DNA of 64,000 nucleotides from Micromonospora sp. H61 (GTDB taxonomy: Bacteria > Actinomycetota > Actinomycetes > Mycobacteriales > Micromonosporaceae). How positions within the stretch are numbered: position 1 is the first letter of the stretch; each line of letters begins with the position of its first letter. The position numbers and the translations under genes were made by a program. The notes beneath the pieces are model-generated. The model was not told the origin of the DNA and ran no database searches. It saw nothing but the letters and a program-made list of their open reading frames with translations. Below, piece after piece: positions 51,376 to 60,513 of this stretch. Location: contig NZ_JAGPXY010000024.1 in NCBI RefSeq assembly GCF_018070325.1, positions 1-64,000 on the forward strand, read 5' to 3'.

Positions 51376-53003
51376 CGGCCGCAGCCGGACCCGCCGACCG
51401 TCCGGCCTCGGCCTGGGCGCCGCTGCGTACGGCGGTCTACCGCAACCTGTGGCTGGCCCTGCTCGCCGCCAACATCGGCACCTGGATGCAGACCGTCGGC
51501 GCGCAGTGGCTGCTGATCAACCACTCCAACGCCTCCACCCTTGTCGCGTTGGTGCAGACCGCCAGTCTGCTGCCGGTGCTGCTGCTGGCGTTGCCCGCCG
51601 GGGTGCTGGCCGACAGCTTCGACCGCCGGCACCTGCTGATCGCCGTGCAGCTGTTCCTGGTGGCGGTGGCGGTGGCGTTGACGCTGCTCACCCTCGCCGG
51701 CCGAATGCCGCCGGCGCTGCTGCTCACGCTCACCTTCGCGTTCGGGGTCGGGCAGGCGCTGACCCTGCCCGCCTGGGCGGCGGTGATCCCGGAGCTGGTG
51801 CCGCAGGACCAACTGCGGTCGGCGTCCGCGCTCGGTTCGATAAGCGTGAACGTGGCCAGGGCGGTCGGGCCCGCGGTGGCCGGCGTGCTGATCGCCCGTA
51901 CCGGCGTCGCCCCGGTCTTCGGCATCAACGCGGTCGCCTTCGGGATCTTCGCGTACGCGCTGTGGCGCTGGCGGCCCGGTAACGCCCGCGCGGTCGAGGT
52001 GCCCGAGCGGTTCGCCGCCGCGTTGCGCGCCGGCAGCCGCTACGTACGCCACTCGCCGACCGTCCGCCGGCTGTTGCGCCGTGCGCTGGTCTTCGTGGTC
52101 CCGGCCAGCGCGCTGTGGGCGTTGCTGCCGTTGGTGGCGAGTCGGCGGCTGGGGTTGGGCTCCGGCGGGTACGGGGTCCTGTTGGCAGCCCTCGGCGTGG
52201 GCGCCATCGCGGGGGGCGTGCTGCTGGCCGTGATCCGTACCCGGCTGTCGGCCAACCAGCTCCTGCTGATCGCCGGGGCGCTGTTCACAGTGGCGTTGAC
52301 AGTGGTCGGCACCGTGCGGGTTGTGCCGCTGGTGCTGCTGGCCCTGCTGCCCGCCGGGATGGCCTGGGTGACGGTGCTGGCCAACGTCAACGCCGAGATG
52401 CAGCTCTTCCTGCCCAGCTGGGTACGGGCCCGGGGCCTCGCCGTCTACCAGGTGTGCTTCGCCGGTGGGCAGGCCGTCGGCGCGCTGCTGTGGGGGTTGG
52501 TGGCCGACATGGCCGGGCTGGTCCTCGCGTATCTGGCGGCGGCGGCGCTGATGCTTGTCGGCACCCTGACGAGTCGGATCTGGCCGTTGCCGGACCTGCG
52601 GTCGGTGGACCGCGAACCGGCGGCCTACTGGCCGCAACTGCACCTGGCGCACGAGCCGGACCCGGCTGTGGGGCCGGTGCTGGTGACCGTGCAGTACACC
52701 GTCCGGCCGGAGCGGACCCAACGGTTCCTGGCGGCGATGGACCTGGTGCGTGGCGCGCGGCAGCGGACCGGCGCGATGCGCTGGGGGCTGTTCCGCCCGG
52801 CCGAGACGATGGACCGGTTCGTCGAGGTGTATCTGGTGCCGTCCTGGGACGAGCACCTGCGTCAGCACGGTGGCCGGTTGACCGGTGAGGACCGCGCGGC
52901 CGAGCGACGGGCCCGGGAGCTGACCGACGGGGAACCCGAGGTCCGACACCTGGTGCCCGCCGCCGCCGGTCCGACGCTCTCCGACGACCGCGAGGCGCTC
53001 TGA
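51372..53003 (+). CDS. MFS exporter, EntS-like, with C-terminal extra domain
   Basis: 543 residues from GTG 51372 (GTG 51369 also possible). Twelve hydrophobic segments of MFS_3/EntS type (LLAANIGTWMQTVGAQWLL, FDRRHLLIAVQLFLV, LGSISVNVARAVGPAVAGVL). After about residue 420 a soluble domain of about 110 residues (VLVTVQYTVRPERTQRFLAAMDLVRGA, RFVEVYLVPSWDEHLRQHGG) resembles antibiotic-biosynthesis-monooxygenase-like dimeric ferredoxin folds. Substrate unknown. Confidence 0.85.
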   Translation: MTAAAGPADRPASAWAPLRTAVYRNLWLALLAANIGTWMQTVGAQWLLINHSNASTLVALVQTASLLPVLLLALPAGVLADSFDRRHLLIAVQLFLVAVAVALTLLTLAGRMPPALLLTLTFAFGVGQALTLPAWAAVIPELVPQDQLRSASALGSISVNVARAVGPAVAGVLIARTGVAPVFGINAVAFGIFAYALWRWRPGNARAVEVPERFAAALRAGSRYVRHSPTVRRLLRRALVFVVPASALWALLPLVASRRLGLGSGGYGVLLAALGVGAIAGGVLLAVIRTRLSANQLLLIAGALFTVALTVVGTVRVVPLVLLALLPAGMAWVTVLANVNAEMQLFLPSWVRARGLAVYQVCFAGGQAVGALLWGLVADMAGLVLAYLAAAALMLVGTLTSRIWPLPDLRSVDREPAAYWPQLHLAHEPDPAVGPVLVTVQYTVRPERTQRFLAAMDLVRGARQRTGAMRWGLFRPAETMDRFVEVYLVPSWDEHLRQHGGRLTGEDRAAERRARELTDGEPEVRHLVPAAAGPTLSDDREAL

Positions 53004-53054
53004 CGCACGCCGTGGCGCGACCGCGCGGACCACCCGGGAGCAGACCGGCGCGGT

Positions 53055-53067
53055 CGTACGGCGTACG
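53055..53067. promoter_or_regulatory. CGTAC-N3-GTACG operator before TetR gene
   Basis: CGTAC (53055-53059), GGC, GTACG (53063-53067), 25 bases before the TetR ATG. It has the same core and spacing as the site at 31120-31132 before the DrrAB exporter, which suggests that this TetR binds both. Confidence 0.55.
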
Positions 53068-53092
53068 GCCGCGTTGTTAGGATGGCCGAACC

Positions 53093-53860
53093 ATGGCGAG
53101 TGAGCGCAAGGCGACCGCGGACCCGGCCCGCAGCCTGGCCCTTCTCTGGCGCACCCGGGAGCCGACCAGCCGCAGCGCCGGTCCGGCGCTCAGCGTCGAC
53201 CGGATCGTCCGGGTCGCGATCGACATCGCCGACGCCGAGGGGCTCGACGCGCTGACCATGCGCCGGGTCGGTGAGGCGTTGGGGGTCGGCACGATGTCGG
53301 TCTACACCTACGTGCCGGGCAAGGCCGAACTCGTCGCCGTCATGATCGACACCGCGTACGGCGAGATGCCGCGCCCTGCCGTCGACGGCGACTGGCGGAC
53401 CAGGCTGGAACGGATCGCCCGCGACAATCTGGCGCTCTACCAGCGGCATCCCTGGATGCTGCGGGCCGAGACGACGCGACCGGTGCTCGGCCCGCACCTG
53501 ATGGCCAAGTACGACTACGAGCTCGGCGCGATCGTCGACATCGGGCTCACCGACGTCGAGGTCGACGCGGTGCTCACCCTTGTGCTGGGTCACGTGAAGA
53601 GCGCCGCCCGGGCCGCGTCCGAGGTGGTCGACCTGGAGCGCGAGACCGGCATGACCGACGGTCAGTGGTGGCAGTCGCACGCGCCCTGGCTGGAGACCTT
53701 CCTGAAGCCGGGCGCCTACCCGATCGCCTCTCGGGTCGGCACCGCGGCCGGCGAGCAGCACGGCGCCGCGTACGGCCCGGAGTACGCGTTCGAGTTCGGA
53801 CTGCAACGTGTTCTCGACGGGATCTCGGTGGTGGTAGCCGAGCGGGCGGCCGACCGCTAG
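53093..53860 (+). CDS. TetR-family regulator, TetR_C_1 type
   Basis: 255 residues, ATG 53093. Long N-terminal arm, then HTH with LDALTMRRVGEALGVGTMSVYTYVPGKAELVAVM. The C-terminal domain (YDYELGAIVDIGLTDVEVDAVLTLVLGHVKSAARA, WLETFLKPGAYPIASRVGTAAGE) belongs to the tetracycline-repressor-like TetR_C_1 group. Such regulators commonly control DrrAB-type exporters; the shared palindromes support a link to the pair at 31168-32963. Confidence 0.88.
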   Translation: MASERKATADPARSLALLWRTREPTSRSAGPALSVDRIVRVAIDIADAEGLDALTMRRVGEALGVGTMSVYTYVPGKAELVAVMIDTAYGEMPRPAVDGDWRTRLERIARDNLALYQRHPWMLRAETTRPVLGPHLMAKYDYELGAIVDIGLTDVEVDAVLTLVLGHVKSAARAASEVVDLERETGMTDGQWWQSHAPWLETFLKPGAYPIASRVGTAAGEQHGAAYGPEYAFEFGLQRVLDGISVVVAERAADR

Positions 53861-53885
53861 CCGGCCCGCTCCGGGGAGGGCGACG

Positions 53886-54707
53886 CTAGCGCGGTGCCGC
53901 CCGTCGAGCCAGCCGGGCCAGCGAGCGCGCCGACGGGCTGCCCGGCTCGGCGTGATAGACCACCAGCGACTGGTTGGTGCCGCTGATCGAGAGCTTCTCG
54001 TAGCGCAGCGCCAACTCGCCCAACTCCGGGTGCTGGAACACCCGCACCCCGCCGCCCGCACGGGCCGTGACGTCGTGCCGGGCCCACAACCGCCGAAACC
54101 GCTCGCTGCCGGCCGTCAACTCCTCCACCAGTTCGACGAGGCGGGGATCGTCCACGTCGGGGCCGACCTGTGCGCGCAGGCCGGCCACCGCGTTGGCCGC
54201 GACCGCCGTCAGAGCCGGGTAGAGCGCCGCCACGCTCGGGTCGAGGAAGACCGCGCGCAGCAGGTTCACCCCGGCGGTGAAGATCGGCGCCAGCGCGGTC
54301 GCGGCGGGGTTGGCGAACAGCACGTCCAGGTGTCGACCGTGCACGAAGGCGGGCGTCTCCGCCCACGAGCCGACCAACTGCCGGATGCCCACCGGCACCC
54401 GCTCCGAGGGGCGCGCCACCCGGCGCGGAGGCACCGGCCGGGCCAGGCCGTGCAGGTGTGCCGCGGCGTCCGCGTCCAGCCTCAACGCGCGGGCCAGCGC
54501 CTCGACCACCTGCGTCGACGGGTGCCGGTCACGCCCCTGCTCCAACCGCAGGTAGTAGTCGGCGCTGATGCCGGCGAGCAGGGCCGCCTCCTCGCGGCGC
54601 AGGCCGGGCACCCGCCGACGGCCGTGCGCGGGCAGGCCGACGTCGCCCGGCCCGATCAGCTCGCGCCGGGCACGCAGGTATTCGCCCAGCGGGCCGGCCG
54701 TGCTCAC
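53886..54707 (-). CDS. XRE regulator with MmyB-type ligand domain
   Basis: 273 residues from GTG 54707. HTH_31-type XRE domain about 10-75 (LRREEAALLAGISADYYLRLEQGRDRHPS), then an MmyB-like PAS domain (WAETPAFVHGRHLDVLFANPAATALAPIF, RFRRLWARHDV, HPELGELALRYEKLSI). Such proteins are usually divergent from an SDR gene that they repress, as here. The palindrome at 54742 is the likely site. Confidence 0.92.
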   Translation of the reverse strand: MSTAGPLGEYLRARRELIGPGDVGLPAHGRRRVPGLRREEAALLAGISADYYLRLEQGRDRHPSTQVVEALARALRLDADAAAHLHGLARPVPPRRVARPSERVPVGIRQLVGSWAETPAFVHGRHLDVLFANPAATALAPIFTAGVNLLRAVFLDPSVAALYPALTAVAANAVAGLRAQVGPDVDDPRLVELVEELTAGSERFRRLWARHDVTARAGGGVRVFQHPELGELALRYEKLSISGTNQSLVVYHAEPGSPSARSLARLARRAAPR

Positions 54708-54741
54708 CCGCCCATCGTAGGAGCCGCCACCGACCGCCCAG

Positions 54742-54762
54742 CCTGGTCCTGCCACTACCAGG
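54742..54762. promoter_or_regulatory. MmyB-type operator between XRE and SDR genes
   Basis: CCTGGT (54742-54747), nine bases, ACCAGG (54757-54762). It lies in the 131-base divergent gap. Sequence and layout fit sites of MmyB-type XRE repressors. Confidence 0.65.
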
Positions 54763-54838
54763 AAAAACAGGGAACCGGCTAGCGCCTGCCACCGGGGTGA
54801 CAGTGTCGGAGTAAGCGTGATCGAGAGACGGGACAGCA

Positions 54839-55756
54839 ATGGCAGAGCGCATCACGACCCCCTTCGGTTTCGCCTCGACCGCCGACGAGGTCATCGCCGG
54901 GGTGGACCTGAGCGGCAAGCGGGCCATCATCACCGGCGGCGCCGCCGGCATCGGCATCGAGACGGCCCGTTCGCTCGCCGCCGCCGGCGCCGAGGTCGTG
55001 CTCGGGGTCCGCCGGGTCGCGGCGGGTGAGCAGGCCGCCGCCGACATCGCGGCCGGCATCGGCGCGCAGCGGGTCACCGTCCGCGAGCTGGACCTCGCCG
55101 ACCAGACGTCGGTACGCCAGTTCGTCGCCGGCTGGGACCAGCCGCTGCACATCCTTGTCAACAACGCGGGGATCATGGCGCTGCCCGAGTTGGAGCGCAC
55201 CGCCGAGGGCTGGGAGATGCAGTTCGCCACCAACTTCATGGGGCACTTCGCGTTGACCGTCGGCCTGCACGACGCCCTCGCCGCGGCCGGCGGCGCCCGG
55301 GTGGTGTCGGTCAGCTCCAGCGGCAACCTCTTCTCCCCGGTCATCTTCGACGACCTGCACTTCGCGTTCCGGCCCTACGACCCGCTGCTGGCCTACGGGC
55401 AGTCCAAGAGCGCCGAGGCCCTGCTCGCCGTGGAAGCCACCCGCCGCTGGGCCGACCAGGGGATCTACTCCAACGCGCTGAACCCGGGCGCGATCGCCAC
55501 CGGGTTGCAGAAGCACACCGGCGGGCTCAAGTCGCCGAAGGAAATGCACAAGACCCCGCAACAGGGCGCCGCGACCTCGGTGCTGCTCGCGGCATCCCCG
55601 TTGCTCGACGGCGTCGGCGGTCGCTACTTCGAGGACTGCGCCGAGGCCCCGGTCGTCACCGAGCGGCCCGCCGACTACAGCGGCGTGGCCGCGTATGCGG
55701 TCGACCCGGGCAACGCCGAGCGGCTCTGGACCGTGGCGTCCGACCTGATCTCCTAG
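54839..55756 (+). CDS. SDR family oxidoreductase, retinol-dehydrogenase-like
   Basis: 305 residues, ATG 54839. Rossmann motif ITGGAAGIGIETARSLA, NNAGIMA, catalytic Ser in VSVSSSGN and YGQSK (YxxxK). C-terminal extended segment as in retinol dehydrogenase-like SDRs. Divergent from an XRE/MmyB gene, a common arrangement in actinomycetes. Substrate unknown. Confidence 0.9.
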   Translation: MAERITTPFGFASTADEVIAGVDLSGKRAIITGGAAGIGIETARSLAAAGAEVVLGVRRVAAGEQAAADIAAGIGAQRVTVRELDLADQTSVRQFVAGWDQPLHILVNNAGIMALPELERTAEGWEMQFATNFMGHFALTVGLHDALAAAGGARVVSVSSSGNLFSPVIFDDLHFAFRPYDPLLAYGQSKSAEALLAVEATRRWADQGIYSNALNPGAIATGLQKHTGGLKSPKEMHKTPQQGAATSVLLAASPLLDGVGGRYFEDCAEAPVVTERPADYSGVAAYAVDPGNAERLWTVASDLIS

Positions 55757-55878
55757 CGCGGCGTCACCGCTGGCCGCTGACAACGGCGGCCCGGGCTCGG
55801 CGGAACCGACCCGGGCCCGGCAGTCCGGGTGGTACGACTGGGGCGGCGGTGGCAGCCGCGGGCCGGGGAAGGATGGCG

Positions 55879-57081
55879 ATGGCGGGCAGGCTTCCGGGAC
55901 GGCTGCTGCTTCGGCGGGAGAACCCGGGGAAGGCGTCGTTCCTGGAACTCTTCTTCGACCTGGCGTTCATCTTCGCGCTGACCCGGTTGTCCCGGGCGCT
56001 GCTCGACGACCCCAGCCTCAACGGCGGTTTCGAGGTGCTGCTGATGTTGGCGGCGCTCTGGTGGGTGTGGTTCGTGACCGCCTGGTCGGCGGACTGGTTC
56101 GAGCCCCGGGCTCCGCTGATCGTCACCCTGCTGCTCTGGACGATGTTCGGCGGCCTGCTGATGGCCGCGGCCGTACCCACCGTGTTCGACCGGCACGCCA
56201 TGGTGTTCGCCGTCGCCTACGTGGCCATCCACCTGGGTCGGGCGGCCATCCTGATCCCCGCCCTGCGGGGGCACCCGCTACAGGTGCGCAGCCTGCGGGT
56301 GGCGGTCTGGTTCGCGATCTCCGGCGTGCTCTGGGTGGTCGGGGCGGCCGTCGCCCCGGCCCGGGAGGCGCTCTGGGCGGTCGCACTCGTGCTGGAGTAC
56401 TCCCTGGCCCGGCTGCGCTGGCCGTTCCCGCGGCTCGGGCGCAGCACCTGGCCCGAACTCCAGGTGAACGGCAGACACCTCTCCGAGCGGTACCAACAGA
56501 TCTTCATCATCGCCCTGGGTGAGCTGATCCTGATCGCCGGCATCACCTACAGCGGGTCCGGGCTGGACCGGGACAGCACGGTGGCCTTCGCCCTGGCGTT
56601 CGTGACCGCGGTGGCCCTCGCCCGGCTCTATCTGGTGCCCGCCGGCGGGCGGCTGGGCGCCAGAATCGAGGCGGAGGGCCCGCCCGGCAGCAAGTTGACG
56701 CTGATGGCGGGCTACCTGCACCTCGTCATGATCGCCGGTGTGCTGGCCACCTCGGTGGCCATGGAGATGACGATCGACCATCCGGGAGAACGCGAAACGG
56801 GGCAGACGACCGTGGGCGTCATCGGCCCCGCGTTGTTCCTGACCGCCCGGATCCTGCTCGCGGCGGTGGTCGACGGCAGTTGGCCCTGGGCGCGTCTGGT
56901 CGGTGTGCCGGCCATCATCGTGGGCGGGCTGGCCACCGTGCGGTCTCCGCAACTGGTCAACAGCGCAGTCGTCGCCGGGGTGCTAGTGCTGATCGTCCTG
57001 TTCGACGCGATGCCGGGACTGCGGCGGTTCATCCGCCACTCCGGGAAGAGCGACCCAGTCAACCAGCGGCGACCCGGATAG
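55879..57081 (+). CDS. Low-temperature requirement A (LtrA)-like membrane protein
   Basis: 400 residues; ATG 55879 is seven bases from GGGGAAGGA and is preferred to ATG 55873, which almost touches it. About ten TM segments with the LtrA motif SFLELFFDLAFIFALTRLSRAL near the N-terminus and RYQQIFIIALGELILIAGITYSG in the middle. The family's role is unclear (cold growth in Listeria). The hydrolase-like gene starts eight bases after it. Confidence 0.88.
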   Translation: MAGRLPGRLLLRRENPGKASFLELFFDLAFIFALTRLSRALLDDPSLNGGFEVLLMLAALWWVWFVTAWSADWFEPRAPLIVTLLLWTMFGGLLMAAAVPTVFDRHAMVFAVAYVAIHLGRAAILIPALRGHPLQVRSLRVAVWFAISGVLWVVGAAVAPAREALWAVALVLEYSLARLRWPFPRLGRSTWPELQVNGRHLSERYQQIFIIALGELILIAGITYSGSGLDRDSTVAFALAFVTAVALARLYLVPAGGRLGARIEAEGPPGSKLTLMAGYLHLVMIAGVLATSVAMEMTIDHPGERETGQTTVGVIGPALFLTARILLAAVVDGSWPWARLVGVPAIIVGGLATVRSPQLVNSAVVAGVLVLIVLFDAMPGLRRFIRHSGKSDPVNQRRPG

Positions 57082-57089
57082 CTCCGCCG

Positions 57090-59258
57090 ATGCCTGAGGG
57101 AAGACCGCAGCACAGCGACCAACCGCGACGACACGACGTGGTGGAGTTGCGGGTGCACGGCGTGTCCGGGGCGGACCCGACGGTCATCCTCGACCAGCCG
57201 CAGGTCCGGCAGGTCGCCGGCGACGGCAGCGGGGGCTTCCACCGCGCCACCCGTTCGGACGGCGTCGCCCCGGACGAGGTGACCCTGGAGGCGTACCGCT
57301 GGGGAGACCTGCCCTCGGGCACCGTCGGCCGTACCCTGGCCATGGTCTTCCTGCTGCCGTTCATGCTCAGCAACGTGGCCGTGTGGATGCGCCCCACCGG
57401 CCGCCGCCGCGCCGCCGCGGTCAGCGTGCTGTGTCGGCTCCTCGCGCTCAACCTCACAGTGCTGTACGTGGTGTCCATCGCCGGAGTCGCCCTCGACCTG
57501 CTCGCCTGGCAGTGTCTCGGCGCGGCCCGCTGCCGCCCGCCCTTCGACACCATGTCCGGGCTCGACGGCCGGCACGTCGGGCAGCGCCTGGCCGTGCTGG
57601 CGTTCCTGCCGATCGCCGCCATAGCGGTCCTGCGCCTCCTCGGCACCCGTCGGTCCGGCCCGGCCGACAACCCACTGTGGGCCGTGGAGCCCCTGGTGCA
57701 CCGGCTGCGCGCGATCCACGTGGCCGCCGCCCTCGCCGTACTCGATGTCGTGCTGCTCACGGCCCGTCGCGCCGGCGGCGCGACGTTCTCCACGACGCTG
57801 CTGCTGGCGCTCAGCGTGGCGGTGTTGCTGACCTGCGTCGGTCTGCTCGCCGCTCCGGGACTGATCGACCGGGCGGCGACCGCGCTAACGGCCACCTGGA
57901 CCGCCCGCACGGCGGGCGTCGTGGCGGCCGTCCTGAGCGTGGCGACCCTCGCCACCGTGGCGAGCGACCGGCGCGACTGGTCGTCGGCGACGGGGCTTCC
58001 CGGCTACGGCGGGCTCGCGGGTGTGGCGCTGTTCGGCCAGATGACGTTGCTGGTGTTGCTCAGCGCGGTGGTGCTGTGGCAGCGCGGTCGGGTGGGCGGC
58101 CGGTCCGCGCTGCCGGGTGGCCTGGGTGCGGCGGTCCTCGCCGCCCTCGCGGTCGGCCTGACCGGCGCGCTCTCCGCCGGCCTCGTCTACCAGACGGGGG
58201 AGCTGCTCGGTGGCTACCGCGGTGACGATGGGCCACCGTCGCCGTACCGCTGGACGCTGCTGGCCTTCTTCATGCACGTGGTCGCGGCGGTGCTGCTGTG
58301 TGGCGCGTTGTCAGTGGTGTCGCTGCGGCGCCGGCGGCGTGCGGCGGCGGCGATCACCACCAGTGACTTCCCGGTCGTGCCGCCGGAGGCGGTCGGCCGG
58401 CTGCGGCTGGCGACGAAGGCCGTCGCCCGGGCGCGGTTCACCGAGTGGTTGGGTCTGCTGGCCGCCACGTACGCGGCGCTCGCGGTGGTCGGACTGGCCA
58501 CGAGTCTGGTGGGGCGTACCGGGCGCGAACCGGAGGAGTTGACCCGGCAACTGCTCGGGCTGCCGGCCGACGCCGTCCAGATGGGGCTCAGCGGGGGCAG
58601 CTACCTTCTCGCCGCGCTGCTGCTCACGCTCTTGACCGGCGGCGTGTTCGCCTATCGGACCGCGTGGTTCCGCCGGCACGTCGGCATCCTGTGGGACCTG
58701 GGCACCTTCTGGCCCCGGGCCGCGCACCCGTTCGCACCACCGAGCTACGCCGACCGCGCGGTGCCGGAACTGGCCGACCGGATCAGCCAACTGACCGAAC
58801 GGCACGTCGGGGTGTTGCTCTGCGGGCACAGCCACGGGTCCGCGCTGCTCGCTCTCGCGGTGCTGCGGCTGCCCCCGCGCGTACGTCAACGGGTCGCGCT
58901 GCTCACCTACGGGTCACCGCTGGATCGCCTGTACGCCCGGCTCTTTCCGGCCTATCTCAACGAGGAGGTGCTGCGTGAGGTGGGGGAGCGGGTCGAGTGG
59001 CGGTGGCTCAACCTCTGGCGGGACACCGACCCAGTCGGCGGCTGGATCTTCGCCGCGCACCGCCCCGGCGATCCGCCCCCGGACCCGGCCGATCCGGCGG
59101 GCCAGGTCGACCGGCGGTTGCGGGACCCAGCGAACCTGCTGCCGGCGCCGGGGGAGCGGTCTGCGCCGCCGCTGCGGGGCCACCATCCGGGCGAGACCGA
59201 CCCCGAGTTCCGGGCGGCGGTGCGCGAACTCGCCGAACGCCTTCGTGGCGCTGGCTGA
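57090..59258 (+). CDS. Membrane protein with alpha/beta-hydrolase-like C-terminus
   Basis: 722 residues from ATG 57090. The N-terminus starts with VELRVHGVSGADPTVILDQPQ, and about ten hydrophobic segments follow. The last 150 residues have GVLLCGHSHGSALLALAVL, a GxSxG nucleophile elbow, and TYGSPLDRLYARLFPAYL, as in lipase/esterase folds; His and Asp candidates are in WRDTDPVGGWIF and GHHPGETDPEF. The N-terminal HGVSG could be the beta-strand/oxyanion part of the same fold, split by the membrane domain. No named family recalled. Esterase role inferred. Confidence 0.7.
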   Translation: MPEGRPQHSDQPRRHDVVELRVHGVSGADPTVILDQPQVRQVAGDGSGGFHRATRSDGVAPDEVTLEAYRWGDLPSGTVGRTLAMVFLLPFMLSNVAVWMRPTGRRRAAAVSVLCRLLALNLTVLYVVSIAGVALDLLAWQCLGAARCRPPFDTMSGLDGRHVGQRLAVLAFLPIAAIAVLRLLGTRRSGPADNPLWAVEPLVHRLRAIHVAAALAVLDVVLLTARRAGGATFSTTLLLALSVAVLLTCVGLLAAPGLIDRAATALTATWTARTAGVVAAVLSVATLATVASDRRDWSSATGLPGYGGLAGVALFGQMTLLVLLSAVVLWQRGRVGGRSALPGGLGAAVLAALAVGLTGALSAGLVYQTGELLGGYRGDDGPPSPYRWTLLAFFMHVVAAVLLCGALSVVSLRRRRRAAAAITTSDFPVVPPEAVGRLRLATKAVARARFTEWLGLLAATYAALAVVGLATSLVGRTGREPEELTRQLLGLPADAVQMGLSGGSYLLAALLLTLLTGGVFAYRTAWFRRHVGILWDLGTFWPRAAHPFAPPSYADRAVPELADRISQLTERHVGVLLCGHSHGSALLALAVLRLPPRVRQRVALLTYGSPLDRLYARLFPAYLNEEVLREVGERVEWRWLNLWRDTDPVGGWIFAAHRPGDPPPDPADPAGQVDRRLRDPANLLPAPGERSAPPLRGHHPGETDPEFRAAVRELAERLRGAG

Positions 59259-59301
59259 GCCCGCCGGCCAGGGGCCGGGCGGTGCGGGGACGCCACTGCG
59301 G

Positions 59302-59700
59302 TCAACGGTCCATCCCGGGAATCCGGTCGGACTCCGCCACCGTCGCTCGGACCTTGCGCAGCGTGGCGTCGGGGGCACGAATCGCGGCGCGCCAGCGGTC
59401 CAGCGTCCGAGTGAGCACCCGGACCACGAACTGCAACTGGTTGACCTGCTCGCGGAGCATGCCCAGCTCGGACCGGGCGCTGAACGCCTCGCCCTCCAAC
59501 TGGGTGATCCGCGTCTGCAACGGCTGCACGAGCGTGAGTGCGGCCTCGGTGAGCGTGTCGGCGGCATCGGCCTTGAACTTGCCGCGCTGCACCACGACGG
59601 TGGCGATGGCGGCCAGGCCGGTGCCTCCGCCGAGGATGCCGAGCACGCTGAGCGCCACCTGCACCCAATGCGGTGCAGCCGGCGCGGGTGCGGTAATCAC
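59302..59700 (-). CDS. Small TM plus coiled-coil protein, phage-like
   Basis: 132 residues from GTG 59700, overlapping the upstream gene's stop (GTGA). One TM (VALSVLGILGGGTGLAAIATVVV) and a helical region with heptads (LTLVQPLQTRITQLEGEAFSARSELGMLREQVNQLQFVV). This pattern is frequent in actinophage membrane proteins such as DUF2746-like holin/tail-adjacent genes; that is an analogy. Ends convergent with the hydrolase-like gene. Confidence 0.65.
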   Translation of the reverse strand: MITAPAPAAPHWVQVALSVLGILGGGTGLAAIATVVVQRGKFKADAADTLTEAALTLVQPLQTRITQLEGEAFSARSELGMLREQVNQLQFVVRVLTRTLDRWRAAIRAPDATLRKVRATVAESDRIPGMDR

Positions 59701-60146
59701 GTGACACCTGCCTGCAACTGTTCGTAGGTCACAAATTCACACGCTCGGGCCAGGCGACGCAGGTCGATGGCGATCTGCGCGGCCCGCCAGAGCGACCCGA
59801 CCGTCACCGCCATCACGAACGACGTGGCGACGATGGAATTTCGACCCGACATGGTCAACAGGGCCACCACGTACATGCCGGTGAGCGTGCCGAGCACCAG
59901 CACCGACGCGAGTTCGAGGCCGAGCCCGGTGGAGAGCCGGCCGGGCCAGAGGATGCCCAGTAGTCCACCCACGCCCACCGCGACCAGACCCAACTCCCAG
60001 GCGACCTGGATGGGATTCGGCATCGACGTCTGTACTGACGTCGGCCGGACGTCGAGGGCCATCATCAGAATGCCGCAGAGCGGTGCAGCGGCCAGGACAG
60101 CGATCTCGTACGGCTGGTGGCGGGATCGGATTCGTAGGTTTCCCAC
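59697..60146 (-). CDS. Small four-TM membrane protein, phage-like
   Basis: 149 residues; GTG 60146 with AAGGAG six bases upstream is preferred over the longer reading. Four hydrophobic segments (IAVLAAAPLCGILMMAL, LGLVAVGVGGLLGILW, LGLELASVLVLGTLTGMYVVAL, SIVATSFVMAVTVGSLW). Resembles actinophage membrane proteins that precede coiled-coil TM proteins. Coupled to the gene after it, so the two likely work together. No capsid, tail or lysin genes are nearby. Confidence 0.65.
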   Translation of the reverse strand: MGNLRIRSRHQPYEIAVLAAAPLCGILMMALDVRPTSVQTSMPNPIQVAWELGLVAVGVGGLLGILWPGRLSTGLGLELASVLVLGTLTGMYVVALLTMSGRNSIVATSFVMAVTVGSLWRAAQIAIDLRRLARACEFVTYEQLQAGVT

Positions 60147-60513
60147 GGCAACTCCTTGGTCGAGGACCGGCGTCCGGCAGCGCCCGGTGGACCAGTGCCG
60201 TTCGGTGGGTCGCGACTGTCGAGCTGCGGTCCGTGCGGCGAAGCCCAGTGGTGCGTTGCCTGTGGACGGTCGTTGGGCGAGAAGATGAAGCGACTCGACG
60301 TCGTTGGCTGCCGGTATCTGCCTGTGTATCACCGATGACCGGTTGCCGTCCACCTCGTGTAACGTCGCATTACCGCAGGTCAGGACCCATTTCTGGACGG
60401 TTCTCGAGGCATGGGGCGGATGAGACGCGGCGACCCGGCCGCGCGGCCAGCCGGTGACGGCAAGTGTCGGATATCTTGCCCAGGGTGACAGCGGTGGCCG
60501 GGTCGCCGATCGA
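60147..60513. other. Gene-free promoter region
   Basis: About 370 bases with no credible gene. It holds the promoter for the small membrane gene pair (reading left) and the 3' end of the hydrolase gene; no terminator hairpin or operator was obvious. Confidence 0.45.

Noticed and set aside
59302..60146. Intact prophage
   Set aside because: No integrase, terminase, capsid, tail or lysin gene is nearby; only two small membrane genes resemble phage proteins.
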